The notes under the pieces: generated by a model | What the model saw: the letters and a program-made list of their open reading frames with translations, nothing else | Told to the model about the DNA's origin: nothing | Databases searched by the model: none | DNA from: Candidatus Raymondbacteria bacterium RIFOXYA2_FULL_49_16 | GTDB lineage: Bacteria; Fibrobacterota; OXYB2-FULL-49-7; XYB2-FULL-49-35 | DNA: 26,121 nucleotides | Reading direction: 5' to 3' | NCBI GenBank assembly: GCA_001789205.1 | Contig: MFYT01000098.1 | Location: 1 to 26,121, forward strand | Translations under genes and position numbers: made by a program | Part shown: positions 13,861 through 22,313 of the stretch, piece by piece | How the letters are laid out: each line of letters opens with the position of its first letter | Numbering within the stretch: position 1 is the stretch's first letter

Positions 13861-15183
13861 TTAAGCGTGAATTTTTGTTTTGCTCAGCTTTCTGTAGAGG
13901 GAGGCCCGGGAAATCCCCAATACTCTGCTTGCAGTTTTGGTATCGCCGTTGCATTCGGAGAGGGTTTTCTGCAAGTGCATGTTTTCCACGTCTTCGAGCG
14001 TGCCAGTGGCTGATGGCGGCAATGGCGCTTTTCTGGATGTCTCGAGCCCGGGGAAATGGGCGCATCGCAGGGTTTCGCCCTGAGACAATATGACCGCACG
14101 CTCCAGCATGTTTCTCAGTTCCCGCACATTGCCCGGCCAATGATACTTTTTCAAAAGCAGCACAACATCTTCCGCAATATCCGGGATGACGGAGCACATG
14201 CCGTCGAGAAGACCATGGATAAGACCGGGAAGGTCTTCGTACCGGTCTTGCAAGGCGGGCATATCGATCGGGAAGACGCAGATGCGGTAATACAGGTCGG
14301 TACGGAACCGGCCTTCCTCAACTTCGAGGGAAAGATCGTGGTTTGTGGCGCAGATCAGGCGGAAATCGCTGGTCCGTTCACGGGTCTCGCCCAGGCGTCG
14401 GTAGGTTTTTTCCTCGATGGCCTTGAGAAATTGTGATTGGATGGAGACATCCATGTCGCCGATCTCATCGAGGAAGAGCGTGCCGCCATTTGCCACCTCG
14501 ATAAGCCCCTGCCGGTCCTGGACCGCGGAAGTAAACGCGCCCTTGACGTGGCCAAAGAGCTCGCTGCCAAGCAGTTCGCCGCGCAGGCTTGCGCAATTGA
14601 CCTCAACGAACGGTTCTGAAGCGCGGGGGCCTCGTTCGTGGATCCAGCGTGCAAGCACTCCTTTTCCCGTGCCTGTCTCGCCTTGCACAAGGACCACGGA
14701 ATTGTTGTCCGCTGCCAGGGAGGCGTGTTCAAAGATGGTTTTCATGGCAGGGCTAGTGCCAAAGTATGGATCTCTTTTTTTAGCGGTCCTTCGCTGGGCC
14801 TCGTCTTTTTGCCGCAGGTGCCGCAGTTCAATATTTTTAGATAGATAGGCGTTCAACGCTTCCAGATTGACCGGTTTTGTGAGGTAATGGTCTGCACCAC
14901 GCCGCATGGCTTCAACAGCGGAGTTTATCTCGTTGTCGCCGGTGATGATGACAATGGTGGTGTCAGGGTTTTTCTTTTTTATTTTGGGGATCCAGTCGAG
15001 GCCATTGCCGTCGGGCAGCGTAAGATCGAGTAAAATGATGTCGAGGTTCCGGGAGAGCAGTATGGTGTCGGCCTCCTGAAGGGTGGATGCGGTCTGGACG
15101 CTAAGGCCCATGTTTGAAAGATATCTTGAAAAACCGAAAACAGTCGCGGAATCATCGTCCACGATAAGCAAGGATACGGTCAT
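13861..15183 (-). CDS. NtrC-family sigma54-dependent response regulator
   Basis: The 440-residue protein has three parts. The receiver domain (1-120) has acidic pocket D10/D11, phospho-acceptor D53 in ILLDLTLPDGNG, T81 and K103. The AAA+ domain has GETGTGKG at 168-175 as Walker A and GGTLFLDE at 233-240 as Walker B. The Fis-type helix-turn-helix lies at about 400-437 (TKTASRVLGISRASLYRKL). The sigma54-contact loop reads GAFTSA (215-220) in place of the usual GAFTGA. It should activate sigma54 promoters after phosphorylation, and the several such promoters in this window are candidate targets. It is 93 bases downstream of the single-domain receiver and in the same orientation as the histidine kinase. 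The Shine-Dalgarno is weak. Confidence 0.93.
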   Translation of the reverse strand: MTVSLLIVDDDSATVFGFSRYLSNMGLSVQTASTLQEADTILLSRNLDIILLDLTLPDGNGLDWIPKIKKKNPDTTIVIITGDNEINSAVEAMRRGADHYLTKPVNLEALNAYLSKNIELRHLRQKDEAQRRTAKKRDPYFGTSPAMKTIFEHASLAADNNSVVLVQGETGTGKGVLARWIHERGPRASEPFVEVNCASLRGELLGSELFGHVKGAFTSAVQDRQGLIEVANGGTLFLDEIGDMDVSIQSQFLKAIEEKTYRRLGETRERTSDFRLICATNHDLSLEVEEGRFRTDLYYRICVFPIDMPALQDRYEDLPGLIHGLLDGMCSVIPDIAEDVVLLLKKYHWPGNVRELRNMLERAVILSQGETLRCAHFPGLETSRKAPLPPSATGTLEDVENMHLQKTLSECNGDTKTASRVLGISRASLYRKLSKTKIHA

Positions 15184-15276
15184 GAGTGTGTTTAAGTATA
15201 GTTATTAATTTTTAAATTAGCAAGAACTCCGGCCTTGCAACCCGGGGCCATTCGGCCGCTTTCATTGCAGTCCAAT

Positions 15277-15648
15277 TTATGAAGCGTTCAGTAATTCTTT
15301 TATTTTTGCCGGCGAAACCGGTTTCTCAAGAAAATGGTCCACATTAAGGCCGGCCGCGCTCCCGTTGGGGCCACCGTCCTCGTACGCGGTTATAACTATT
15401 ATCATGCTGCCTTTCTGGAACTCTTTAGCTAGTTTTATGACGTTGTACCCTTCGACCAATGCAGTGTTTGACAGGCGGAGATCTGTGATGATCGCGTCAT
15501 ATTTATTTTCGGTTATAAGGAGATGCGCTTCAGGAAGCGACTGTGCGGTATCAACAAGCATGGTCCCGGATTGAAGCAGTTTTTTCAGGCCGAATAACAG
15601 GGCTTCCTCATCTTCAACAATTAAAATTTTCTTTATTTTTTCATTCAT
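15277..15648 (-). CDS. Single-domain response regulator (receiver)
   Basis: The 123-residue protein is one CheY-like receiver with E12/D13 in VEDEEAL, phospho-acceptor D56 (IITDLRLS), T87 (VITAYED) and K109 (FLEKPVSP), and no output domain. It probably passes phosphate between the kinase and other partners or acts by protein contact. ATG 15648 is chosen because it begins right at the domain and a sigma54 promoter predicts transcription from near 15680. That rules out the longer in-frame start at 15753. It lies between the histidine kinase and the NtrC-family gene. Confidence 0.88.
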   Translation of the reverse strand: MNEKIKKILIVEDEEALLFGLKKLLQSGTMLVDTAQSLPEAHLLITENKYDAIITDLRLSNTALVEGYNVIKLAKEFQKGSMIIVITAYEDGGPNGSAAGLNVDHFLEKPVSPAKIKELLNAS

Positions 15649-15690
15649 TGCCAGGTGTTTGGTTAAGTATACTTTTCCTTTAAATAGACA

Positions 15691-15706
15691 AGCAACTATC
15701 GCGCCA
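15691..15706 (-). promoter_or_regulatory. Sigma54 promoter of the receiver gene
   Basis: The minus strand reads TGGCGCGATAGTTGCT: GG and TTGCT exact, one change (A to G) in TGGCA, correct spacing. It is 15 of 16 bases identical to the site before the DUF2934 operon at 20937. Predicted start near 15680 gives a 32-base leader to ATG 15648. Confidence 0.7.
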
Positions 15707-15775
15707 ACCATGGAGTTTTTGTTTCCATTGAAAAGGCAGGATATTAGCGGCATTGAGCAGGAGCGATTTGGTGCA

Positions 15776-15815
15776 TATTCTCATATTCGGAAACTGAATT
15801 TTGATAATTGAGAAT
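15776..15815. promoter_or_regulatory. Possible activator site upstream of receiver promoter
   Basis: ATTCTCATATTCGGAAA (15776-15792) matches 15 of 17 bases of the palindrome region at 8771-8787. It also forms a spaced inverted repeat, ATTCTCA (15777-15783) with TGAGAAT (15809-15815). It lies 70-110 bases upstream of the sigma54 promoter at 15691-15706, a suitable place for an enhancer-binding protein. Confidence 0.45.
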
Positions 15816-15874
15816 GTATCTATGCTATTTTCCGGATTGGTAATATAATTCCGCTAATCAATGGCTATGAATGC

Positions 15875-18109
15875 TCATGTTTCAAACTTGAAATAGATGG
15901 TTGCGCCCTTGTCTTTTTCCCCTGTGGCCCAGATAGTCCCATTGTGTTTGCTTATGATCCGTTCCGCAAGGGCAAGACCCAGGCCCAAGCCCCGGAATTC
16001 CTGCTGAGAATGCAGGCGCTCGAAGGGTTTAAAAAGCCTGTCAACATCTTTCATGTCAAACCCCGCGCCATTGTCCCGGATAAAATAGGTTTTTTCGCCG
16101 TTTTTGACCTCTTCACCGAATTCGATACGCGAAAGCATGACATGGGAAGAGTATTTCCAGGCGTTTCGGACTAGGTTCTCTATCAATATCTGCATGAGTC
16201 CTGCGTCTGCGTTTACCATGACGCCGGGTTGGATGACAGCTTCAATATTTCTTTCAGGGTTGGCTGACTGCAATACTCCGAGGAAGGTCTGGACAAGGTT
16301 GCTCAGGTCAACTGGTTTGCGCTCGATTTTTTTCCGGGAAAGGCCGGAGAGTGTCAGAAGATTGTTGATTACTTCAACCATGCGGTTGGCGGACTGGACA
16401 ATATACCCCATGGCCGTTTTGGAATCGGCCCCCATGGCGTTCCGGTTTTCCATTGCCAATATTTCGATGTTTGTCAAAATGGCGTTGAGAGGGTTTCGCA
16501 GGTCGTGCGACACAGAATAGGAAAAGGCCTTCAGATCGTGGTTTGCGTAGGATAATTCCCTGGCCCGGTGTTCAAGAGAAACGTTGAGTGAACGCAGCGC
16601 CTCCTCCGCCTGTTTGTTGTTGGCAATTCTCCAGGCCGCATCCATGAGCAGCGTGAGCTGGGTCGCATCCGTGGAGTCGTACTCATTCTCCTTGTTGGCC
16701 ACTCCCACTACGCCAACAATGGTGTCTTCAATAAAAACCGGGATGGTCAGGAGCCGGTGCAGTGGCGAGTTGTCAAAAGGCATGCCTTGTTTCAATGGAT
16801 TTGGCGCCTGGAAGTTGTTTATTATTATCGCTCTTCTTTGCCGCACTGCCTCGCCCCATATGCCGGTTTTATCGAGCTGATAGACGGTTTGCTGGTCTGC
16901 AATGGAACACTCTTTCATCACCTCTTTTGACTGAGAAATAAGGGTACATTCCTTTGTTTCTTCGTTGTAGGAGTGCACATACCCGATTTTGCTGGCCGTA
17001 AGGGTGATTGCTTCGCTCAAAGCAAAATCAAGCAGTTCGTAGATGGTGACCGCCCGATGCTGGGTCAGGTTTAGCAGACTGACGAGTCTCAGGTCGTTTT
17101 GTTTTATCTTTTCTTCGGCTTCCCTGCGCTCCAGTTCGCCAGCCGCACGCATAGAGACCAGCTTAAGTATCACTTCAGAGAGTGCAGGATTTACCAGGGG
17201 CTTTCGGCTGATGAGCGCGATAAGACCGATCGGGTTACCGTTAAATCCCCACAATGTGGCCCCCATATAGCCTTCGGCCCGCAGGTCCAAAAGCGCCTTG
17301 TCGTTTGGAAACAGATGGCACACCTTTTCCGGGAAAGAGCAGATTATTTTTCCCATAACAGCGCCGCACGGGGTATCTTTAAGAGCATACAATACATTGG
17401 TGTCAAATTTCCCATCGTTAAATATTGCCACTGTCTCCGCGTGGAGTTTATCTCCCGAAAGCCTGTCAATGCAGACATAATCCATTTCCAGGTTTTGGGC
17501 AAGGTATTGGGCCAGCAATTGAAAGAAATCCCCGCTGGACCCCGGATATCCGCATTGGACAAGGAATGTCTGGGTGGTTTCCAATTGCTTGCGCACGGAA
17601 ATATCGCTTATGGTGATACGGCACACGGTTTGGCCGTCTTGGGCAAACGCAACAGTAGCTTGCAGGGAAACCCAGAAGGGAGTGGCGCCTTTTATCATTC
17701 TCAGCTCAAACGCCTGGGGCGTGCCGGATTTGATAAGGGTGTTGCGGCGCAGATAAAACAAGTCCTGGTCTTCCCGGAAAATATAATGGGAGAGGGGTTG
17801 CGTAATTAAACCGCTCCGGTCCATGCCCAGCATGTTGGCCGCGGTCAGGTTTGTTTCGAGGACCAGACCGCCTTGGTTTACGGTGAAGTAGCCCACAGGC
17901 GCCATGTCGTAGAGGTCAAAATACCTGGTGCGCGACTCCTCCAGGTCCAACTGTGTTCGGCGAAGCTCATCGTTCTGCATTTCCAGTTCTATCTGGTGCA
18001 CCTGCAGTTCGTGGAGCTGCTCCCTGGCCTGTTCGGGGGTTAGGGTCGCTGGATCAATTGGCCGCTTGAACAGCTGTTCTTCGGCTTTTTGGCGTAGGAT
18101 ATTATCCAT
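15875..18109 (-). CDS. PAS/GAF sensor histidine kinase (cytoplasmic)
   Basis: The 744-residue kinase has no membrane segment. It opens with a coiled region (LTPEQAREQLHELQVHQIELEMQ), then a PAS domain (about 55-175), a first GAF-like domain (about 185-325) and a second GAF (about 365-505). The HisKA helix carries SYSVSHDLRNPLNAI, whose His is the phosphorylation site. The ATPase domain has ENLVRNAWKYS (N box), DNGAGFD (G1) and GLGLGLALAERI (G2). ATG 18109 lies 7 bases after the stop of the CheB-CheR gene; an in-frame TTG at 18145 would overlap that gene instead. Tight spacing with CheB-CheR and the two response regulators downstream points to one signalling pathway. The signal is unknown. Confidence 0.9.
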   Translation of the reverse strand: MDNILRQKAEEQLFKRPIDPATLTPEQAREQLHELQVHQIELEMQNDELRRTQLDLEESRTRYFDLYDMAPVGYFTVNQGGLVLETNLTAANMLGMDRSGLITQPLSHYIFREDQDLFYLRRNTLIKSGTPQAFELRMIKGATPFWVSLQATVAFAQDGQTVCRITISDISVRKQLETTQTFLVQCGYPGSSGDFFQLLAQYLAQNLEMDYVCIDRLSGDKLHAETVAIFNDGKFDTNVLYALKDTPCGAVMGKIICSFPEKVCHLFPNDKALLDLRAEGYMGATLWGFNGNPIGLIALISRKPLVNPALSEVILKLVSMRAAGELERREAEEKIKQNDLRLVSLLNLTQHRAVTIYELLDFALSEAITLTASKIGYVHSYNEETKECTLISQSKEVMKECSIADQQTVYQLDKTGIWGEAVRQRRAIIINNFQAPNPLKQGMPFDNSPLHRLLTIPVFIEDTIVGVVGVANKENEYDSTDATQLTLLMDAAWRIANNKQAEEALRSLNVSLEHRARELSYANHDLKAFSYSVSHDLRNPLNAILTNIEILAMENRNAMGADSKTAMGYIVQSANRMVEVINNLLTLSGLSRKKIERKPVDLSNLVQTFLGVLQSANPERNIEAVIQPGVMVNADAGLMQILIENLVRNAWKYSSHVMLSRIEFGEEVKNGEKTYFIRDNGAGFDMKDVDRLFKPFERLHSQQEFRGLGLGLALAERIISKHNGTIWATGEKDKGATIYFKFET

Positions 18110-18116
18110 TATATGA

Positions 18117-20726
18117 TCATTTTTTCCGTTCAATAATTTTAACAAAGGTGATCACCACGCCCTCGATGACGTTTTCCAGGGTCCGGTAGGGCTGAATGCG
18201 CATCTGATACCATTGGCCCTCTTTTGTCAGCACTTCAGCTTCCTTGGGAACAAGTGTGTCCAGCACGGCCCGTGCATCCTGCACCAGGGAATCGTATCCA
18301 TCGAGACGGGAGACAATGTCGCTTATGGGCCGGCCGATGTCGGTCTGGATGAGGTTGATTATATGCGTTGTGGCCGGGGTGAAGCGCTGGATGCGTAGAT
18401 TGAGGTCTACAAAGAGGGTGCCGATATTGGTACCGGCCATGAGGTTGTTCATGTCGTTGTTTGAGCGCGACAGCTCCTCTATTTTTTTCTGGAGTTCATT
18501 GTTTACGGTGATCAGCTCTTCGTTGACCGACTGCAATTCTTCCTTTGAGGTTTCCATTTCCTCGTTTGTTGATTGCAGTTCTTCGTTCGAGGATTGCAGT
18601 TCCTCGTTGGTCGATTTAAGCTCTTCGTTGGCGGTTTCAAGTTCCTCAATGGTGGCCTGCAGGTACTCTCCTTTGGCCTGGACTTCCAGTTCCAGGGCAA
18701 CAAGGCGCTGGTTCTGGCCGCTTTTTTTAGCCGCCTTTAGCATGGTCCGGCCAGCCTCTTTTGCAGCTGGTTTCGCTGTTTCCTCGAAAATGACCATGAG
18801 CATGCCCTGAGAGCCTTTGGGCCCGATCACGGGCTTGACCACAAGGTTTATCAACGAGGTTTTTCCATTGGTCGCGATCCGTATGTTGTTGTGACGCGCT
18901 GGTGTGCGGCTGGAAAGGGCTTTTCGCGTTGCCGCAGCCAGTTCAGCACGCAGACCGGGTCGCGCCAATTTGAGCAGGTTCAGAGTGGCTTCGCCAGTGG
19001 CTGGCTCCAGATATTCGCCCGTATGGCCGTGGATAAACAGTACGTCCAAATTCATGTTGACAAGAACACTTGCTGGCACATATGTGTCCAGCATGGTTTG
19101 TTCAGCCAGCTGGCGATGGGTTGCGGGCTGCACCGGAATGGCTATTGGGGAGGTCTTTCCGTTTCTTGTTTCCATGCCCGGGGGCGGCAAGATGGGGATG
19201 GTTGCCGGACGGTACAGTGTGATGGTTTTGCGCGCGAATATCTTCCATTTTTTGTCCACGCTCGCGAACATGGTGGTTAATTCGCCCACGCTTTCCGAAT
19301 TCCCGAGGAAAAGATGGCCATCGGGGTTGAGGGCATAGTGGAAGAGAGGGAGCAGTTTTTTTTGGGCCTCAACGTCGAAGTAGATGAGGAGGTTGCGGCA
19401 GCTGATGAGGTCGACCTTTGAAAAGGGCGGGTCTTTGAGCACGTCCTGTTTGGCAAATACCACCAGATCGCGGATCCTTTTTCCAATGCGGTACGACGTA
19501 TTGGTACGGGTAAAGAAACGGGCGATTCGTTCCGGGGAAACATCCGCGGCAATGCTGTCGGAAAAAACGCCTGCCCGCGCTTTTTCAATGGCTTCGGCGT
19601 CGATGTCTGTGGCAAAAATCTGCGCTGGAAAATTCTGTTTTGAATTGTCCAGGTGTTCCCTGATGAGCATGGCAATGGAATAGGCTTCTTCACCCGTGGA
19701 GCAGCCAGGCACCCAGATGCGCACGCCGCCGGCCGCGGGTTTTTTCAACAGGCCCTGGATGACATTTTTTCTGAGCGACTCGAACGCTTCGGGGTCGCGG
19801 AAAAAGCTGGTGACCCCGATCAGGAGCTCTCGGAAGAGGATGTCGACCTCGGCCTTGTTTTCGCGCAGGAAACGGATGTAATCCTCGGGCCGGGAAATCT
19901 GGGTAACGGCCATGCGGCGTTCTATGCGCCGGTTGATTGTGTTGCGTTTGTAGAGTGAAAAGTCGTGGCCGGTTTGGTCGCGCAGCATTAAAAAGACCTT
20001 GTGGAGTACGTCCGAGCTGTCTGGAGATTGGGCCCGGAGTCCGGGAGCGTGGCGGTTGAACGTTCGCTGACCATAGAGTATAAGCTGTTCCGGCATCTTT
20101 TCCGGGGGCAGTACGTAGTCTGCCAAGCCCGTGGCAATGGCGTTGCGGGGCATGCCGTCGTAGGCCGCGGATTCAGGGGTCTGGACCATGGCCATACCGC
20201 CTTCGCCCTTGATTGCCTTTAGACCTGCTGATCCGTCGGTCCCTGTACCTGAAAGGACAACGCAGATTGCGCGTTCGCGCTGGTCTTGCGCCAGGGAGCG
20301 GAAGAAAAAGTCAATGGGAAGGCGCAAACCGTGCGGCGTTTCGGGCTCGAGCAGGTGGAGTTTGCCCGTATGAAACGCCATGTCCTGGTTTGGGGGGATA
20401 ATATACACGCAATTGGGCCGGACCTCCATCGCGTCTTCAACAATGGTCACGGGCATTGTGGTATATTTTTTAACCAGGTCGACAAGAATGCTTTTATGAT
20501 CAGGGTCGAGATGTTGCACCACAACAAAGGCCATGTCCATTGGTGCGCCTTGGGGAATGGCGGAAAAAAAAGACTCAATCGCGGCAAGACCCCCGGCAGA
20601 GGCGCCTATGCCCACAATGGGAAAACCCGTATTCGCCTGTTTTGTCTTTGACCCGGGTTCTGGTATGCCCGGCTTTACGATTTTTTCTGATCTGACAGGG
20701 GGGAAGCGCTGTTTCTTTTTTTTCAT
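18117..20726 (-). CDS. CheB-CheR-PAS fusion protein
   Basis: The 869-residue protein joins a CheB-type methylesterase with Ser-His-Asp residues S43 (GIGASAGG), H72 (VVVQHLDPDH) and D164 (SGTGTDGS) to a CheR-type methyltransferase containing VWVPGCSTGEEAYSIAML and ISCRNLLIYFD. A long coiled coil of seven-residue repeats follows (TNEELQSSNEELQSTNEE and related) and then a C-terminal PAS domain. There is no receiver domain on CheB. No chemoreceptor, CheA or CheW gene is nearby, so a role in kinase signalling rather than chemotaxis is likely (inference). The histidine kinase gene starts 7 bases after its stop. The Shine-Dalgarno is poor. Confidence 0.92.
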   Translation of the reverse strand: MKKKKQRFPPVRSEKIVKPGIPEPGSKTKQANTGFPIVGIGASAGGLAAIESFFSAIPQGAPMDMAFVVVQHLDPDHKSILVDLVKKYTTMPVTIVEDAMEVRPNCVYIIPPNQDMAFHTGKLHLLEPETPHGLRLPIDFFFRSLAQDQRERAICVVLSGTGTDGSAGLKAIKGEGGMAMVQTPESAAYDGMPRNAIATGLADYVLPPEKMPEQLILYGQRTFNRHAPGLRAQSPDSSDVLHKVFLMLRDQTGHDFSLYKRNTINRRIERRMAVTQISRPEDYIRFLRENKAEVDILFRELLIGVTSFFRDPEAFESLRKNVIQGLLKKPAAGGVRIWVPGCSTGEEAYSIAMLIREHLDNSKQNFPAQIFATDIDAEAIEKARAGVFSDSIAADVSPERIARFFTRTNTSYRIGKRIRDLVVFAKQDVLKDPPFSKVDLISCRNLLIYFDVEAQKKLLPLFHYALNPDGHLFLGNSESVGELTTMFASVDKKWKIFARKTITLYRPATIPILPPPGMETRNGKTSPIAIPVQPATHRQLAEQTMLDTYVPASVLVNMNLDVLFIHGHTGEYLEPATGEATLNLLKLARPGLRAELAAATRKALSSRTPARHNNIRIATNGKTSLINLVVKPVIGPKGSQGMLMVIFEETAKPAAKEAGRTMLKAAKKSGQNQRLVALELEVQAKGEYLQATIEELETANEELKSTNEELQSSNEELQSTNEEMETSKEELQSVNEELITVNNELQKKIEELSRSNNDMNNLMAGTNIGTLFVDLNLRIQRFTPATTHIINLIQTDIGRPISDIVSRLDGYDSLVQDARAVLDTLVPKEAEVLTKEGQWYQMRIQPYRTLENVIEGVVITFVKIIERKK

Positions 20727-20802
20727 GTGGTTAATATAGCTATTGTTCGTCGTTCAGGCAGCTATTATTTATTAAAATTAAAAAGAGTAATTACCCGATA
20801 CA

Positions 20803-20818
20803 AGCAATCGAGAGACCG
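20803..20818 (-). promoter_or_regulatory. Weak sigma54-like site upstream of CheB-CheR
   Basis: The minus strand reads CGGTCTCTCGATTGCT. GG and TTGCT are in register, but four positions of the -24 element differ. Predicted start would be near 20792. It is kept only because the gene lies in a sigma54-rich signalling block and is divergent from another such promoter. Confidence 0.2.
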
Positions 20819-20855
20819 CTCGCTTTTTTACGAAGATATCGCGGGTTTTATCGAA

Positions 20856-20919
20856 ATAAGGACCAAATATTCACGGAAATGATAATGGCAGTCTCAAAAT
20901 TCACAAGAGTTGTCCTTAT
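20856..20919. repeat. Spaced 8-bp inverted repeat upstream of the DUF2934 operon promoter
   Basis: ATAAGGAC (20856-20863) and GTCCTTAT (20912-20919) are perfect inverted copies 48 bases apart. They lie 18-81 bases upstream of the sigma54 promoter at 20937. They could be two half-sites for an activator; chance is not excluded. Confidence 0.3.
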
Positions 20920-20936
20920 GTGCTTATTTCAGAAAA

Positions 20937-20952
20937 TGGCGCAATAGTTGCT
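20937..20952 (+). promoter_or_regulatory. Sigma54 promoter of the DUF2934 operon
   Basis: TGGCGCAATAGTTGCT has GG, the degenerate CA and TTGCT correct with exact spacing; only the A of TGGCA is changed. It differs by one base from the receiver-gene promoter at 15691. Predicted start near 20963, 28 bases before ATG 20991, which carries AGGAG at 6 bases. Confidence 0.75.
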
Positions 20953-20990
20953 GTTCTCGTAAATAACCATACATTAACCAGGAGATTTCA

Positions 20991-21194
20991 ATGGCAATCA
21001 CAAAATCGGTAAAAAGCGCGCAGAACCACCAGGCAACGGCAGGAGTGAGCGTATCCGTAGAGCAGCAGTACCATGAAATCAGGAATAAAGCAGAGGAAAT
21101 TTTCAGAAAAAGAAACGGCGGGCCAGGCGATCAGCTTTCCGATTGGCTAAAGGCTGAGAGCGCTATAAAGGAACAGCACCACATCTACGCCTAA
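20991..21194 (+). CDS. DUF2934 domain protein
   Basis: The 67-residue protein contains the DUF2934 pattern in residues 26-60: HEIRNKAEEIFRKRNGGPGD followed by QLSDWLKAES. The family consists of small soluble helical proteins of unknown function, often with a disordered N-terminus as here. AGGAG is 6 bases before the ATG. It is the first gene of a three-gene plus-strand unit behind a strong sigma54-type promoter. Confidence 0.85.
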   Translation: MAITKSVKSAQNHQATAGVSVSVEQQYHEIRNKAEEIFRKRNGGPGDQLSDWLKAESAIKEQHHIYA

Positions 21195-21215
21195 TCCAAA
21201 AAAAAGGACAAAAAC

Positions 21216-21413
21216 ATGACCTGGAGAAAAAGTGAGTGTTCGCACTGCCAGGAAGCCCTGAGGTGCGCCCTTGAAACCAAGTATTATGTGAATTATTGCG
21301 GGAGCAGGCGGGAGCGCCTGGCCAGTGAAATTAAGATTGGATTTGATGACTGTCGCCAGCGTGGCTGGTTGAAAACAAAAGATGTGACAATCCCGCTGTA
21401 TAGCGCGGCATAG
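21216..21413 (+). CDS. Small Cys-containing protein of unknown function
   Basis: The 65-residue protein has Cys at 8 and 11 (ECSHC) plus 17, 28 and 46, which could bind a metal, though no family is recognised. AAGGA lies 7 bases before ATG 21216. It sits 21 bases after the DUF2934 gene and 6 bases before the PAS-LuxR gene, so it is very likely co-transcribed. Confidence 0.7.
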   Translation: MTWRKSECSHCQEALRCALETKYYVNYCGSRRERLASEIKIGFDDCRQRGWLKTKDVTIPLYSAA

Positions 21414-21419
21414 GTCTGT

Positions 21420-22304
21420 ATGTACGATACCGCTGAAATATGTATTCCTGACCATGCTCGGATCGAAGAGGCGCTCCGGGTATCGGAATTGCGCTACCGG
21501 AGACTCTTTGAGACAGCCAAGGACGGCGTTTTGCTTCTTGACGCTGACACCGGACAGATCACCGATGTAAATCCATACCTCATTGAAATGCTGGGTTACT
21601 CCAAGGAAGAGTTTATCCATAAGGCACTCTGGGAGATCGGCGCGTTCAAAGATACCAATCTCAACAAGGCCGCGTTCAAGAAATTGCAGGAACAGGGCTA
21701 TGTCCATTATGAGAACCTGCCTCTTGCAACAAAGGACGGCCATTTGGTCGATGTTGAATTTGTCAGCAATATTTATCCGGTTGATGGAACAAGGGTGATC
21801 CAGTGCAATATCCGCGACATTACGGAGCGGAAAAAAGCTGAAAACGCCCTGCGCGAGAGCGAACAGAAACTCCAGGAACAGAACGTGCTTCTCGAACAGA
21901 AAAACACGGCGCTACGGGAGATCATGAACCAGAACCGCGACGAAAAGGAGCGGGTAGAGAAACAGGTGCAGGCCAATGTTGAAAATTTACTTAATCCGGT
22001 GATTGAAAAACTCAAAGGAAAAGGCACTCTTCTCTCAAAACGGTATATCGCGCTCCTAGAAACAAACCTGAAGGAGATTACCTCGGCTTTTGGGAGCGAT
22101 ATATCCTCCCGCGTACTGAGCCTTACCTCAAAAGAGATCGAAATCTGCAATATGATAAAAAGCGGGTTCAGTTCAAAGGAGATTTCAGAAGCCATCCATG
22201 TGTCGGCGCGGACCATTGAGACCCATAGAAACAGCATCAGAAAGAAGCTGCATATTACGGGAAAAGACGTTAACCTGGCAACCTATCTCAAATTTTTAAA
22301 ATAA
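21420..22304 (+). CDS. PAS-LuxR transcriptional regulator
   Basis: The 294-residue protein has a PAS domain (about 20-135: LRYRRLFETAKDGVLLLDAD, then IRDITERKKAE at its end), a coiled-coil linker (about 138-200) and a C-terminal LuxR/GerE helix-turn-helix (233-278: LSLTSKEIEICNMIKSGFSS with VSARTIETHRNSIRKKL). It senses an unknown signal through PAS and binds DNA through the HTH. There is no receiver domain. It is the last gene of the three-gene unit; no clear terminator follows. The repeat element copy B starts 10 bases after its stop. Confidence 0.88.
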   Translation: MYDTAEICIPDHARIEEALRVSELRYRRLFETAKDGVLLLDADTGQITDVNPYLIEMLGYSKEEFIHKALWEIGAFKDTNLNKAAFKKLQEQGYVHYENLPLATKDGHLVDVEFVSNIYPVDGTRVIQCNIRDITERKKAENALRESEQKLQEQNVLLEQKNTALREIMNQNRDEKERVEKQVQANVENLLNPVIEKLKGKGTLLSKRYIALLETNLKEITSAFGSDISSRVLSLTSKEIEICNMIKSGFSSKEISEAIHVSARTIETHRNSIRKKLHITGKDVNLATYLKFLK

Positions 22305-22313
22305 AAAAGGCAT

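Noticed and set aside
15184-15276. Two GCAA...GCC combinations suggesting a sigma54 promoter before the NtrC-family gene
   Set aside because: Both have the GG/GC spacing off by one base, so they would not be used.
15649-15753. Longer start for the receiver protein at 15753
   Set aside because: The extra residues precede the receiver fold, lack a ribosome binding site and would lie upstream of the predicted transcript start.
18530-18660. Tandem 21-base DNA repeats
   Set aside because: They encode the seven-residue coiled-coil repeats (NEELQS type) normal for CheB-CheR-PAS proteins, so selection is on protein.
20768-20796. Similarity of TTAAAATTAAAAAGAGTAAT to a stretch at 22515-22540
   Set aside because: Low-complexity A/T-rich match, and the second copy runs into a coding end; probably chance.
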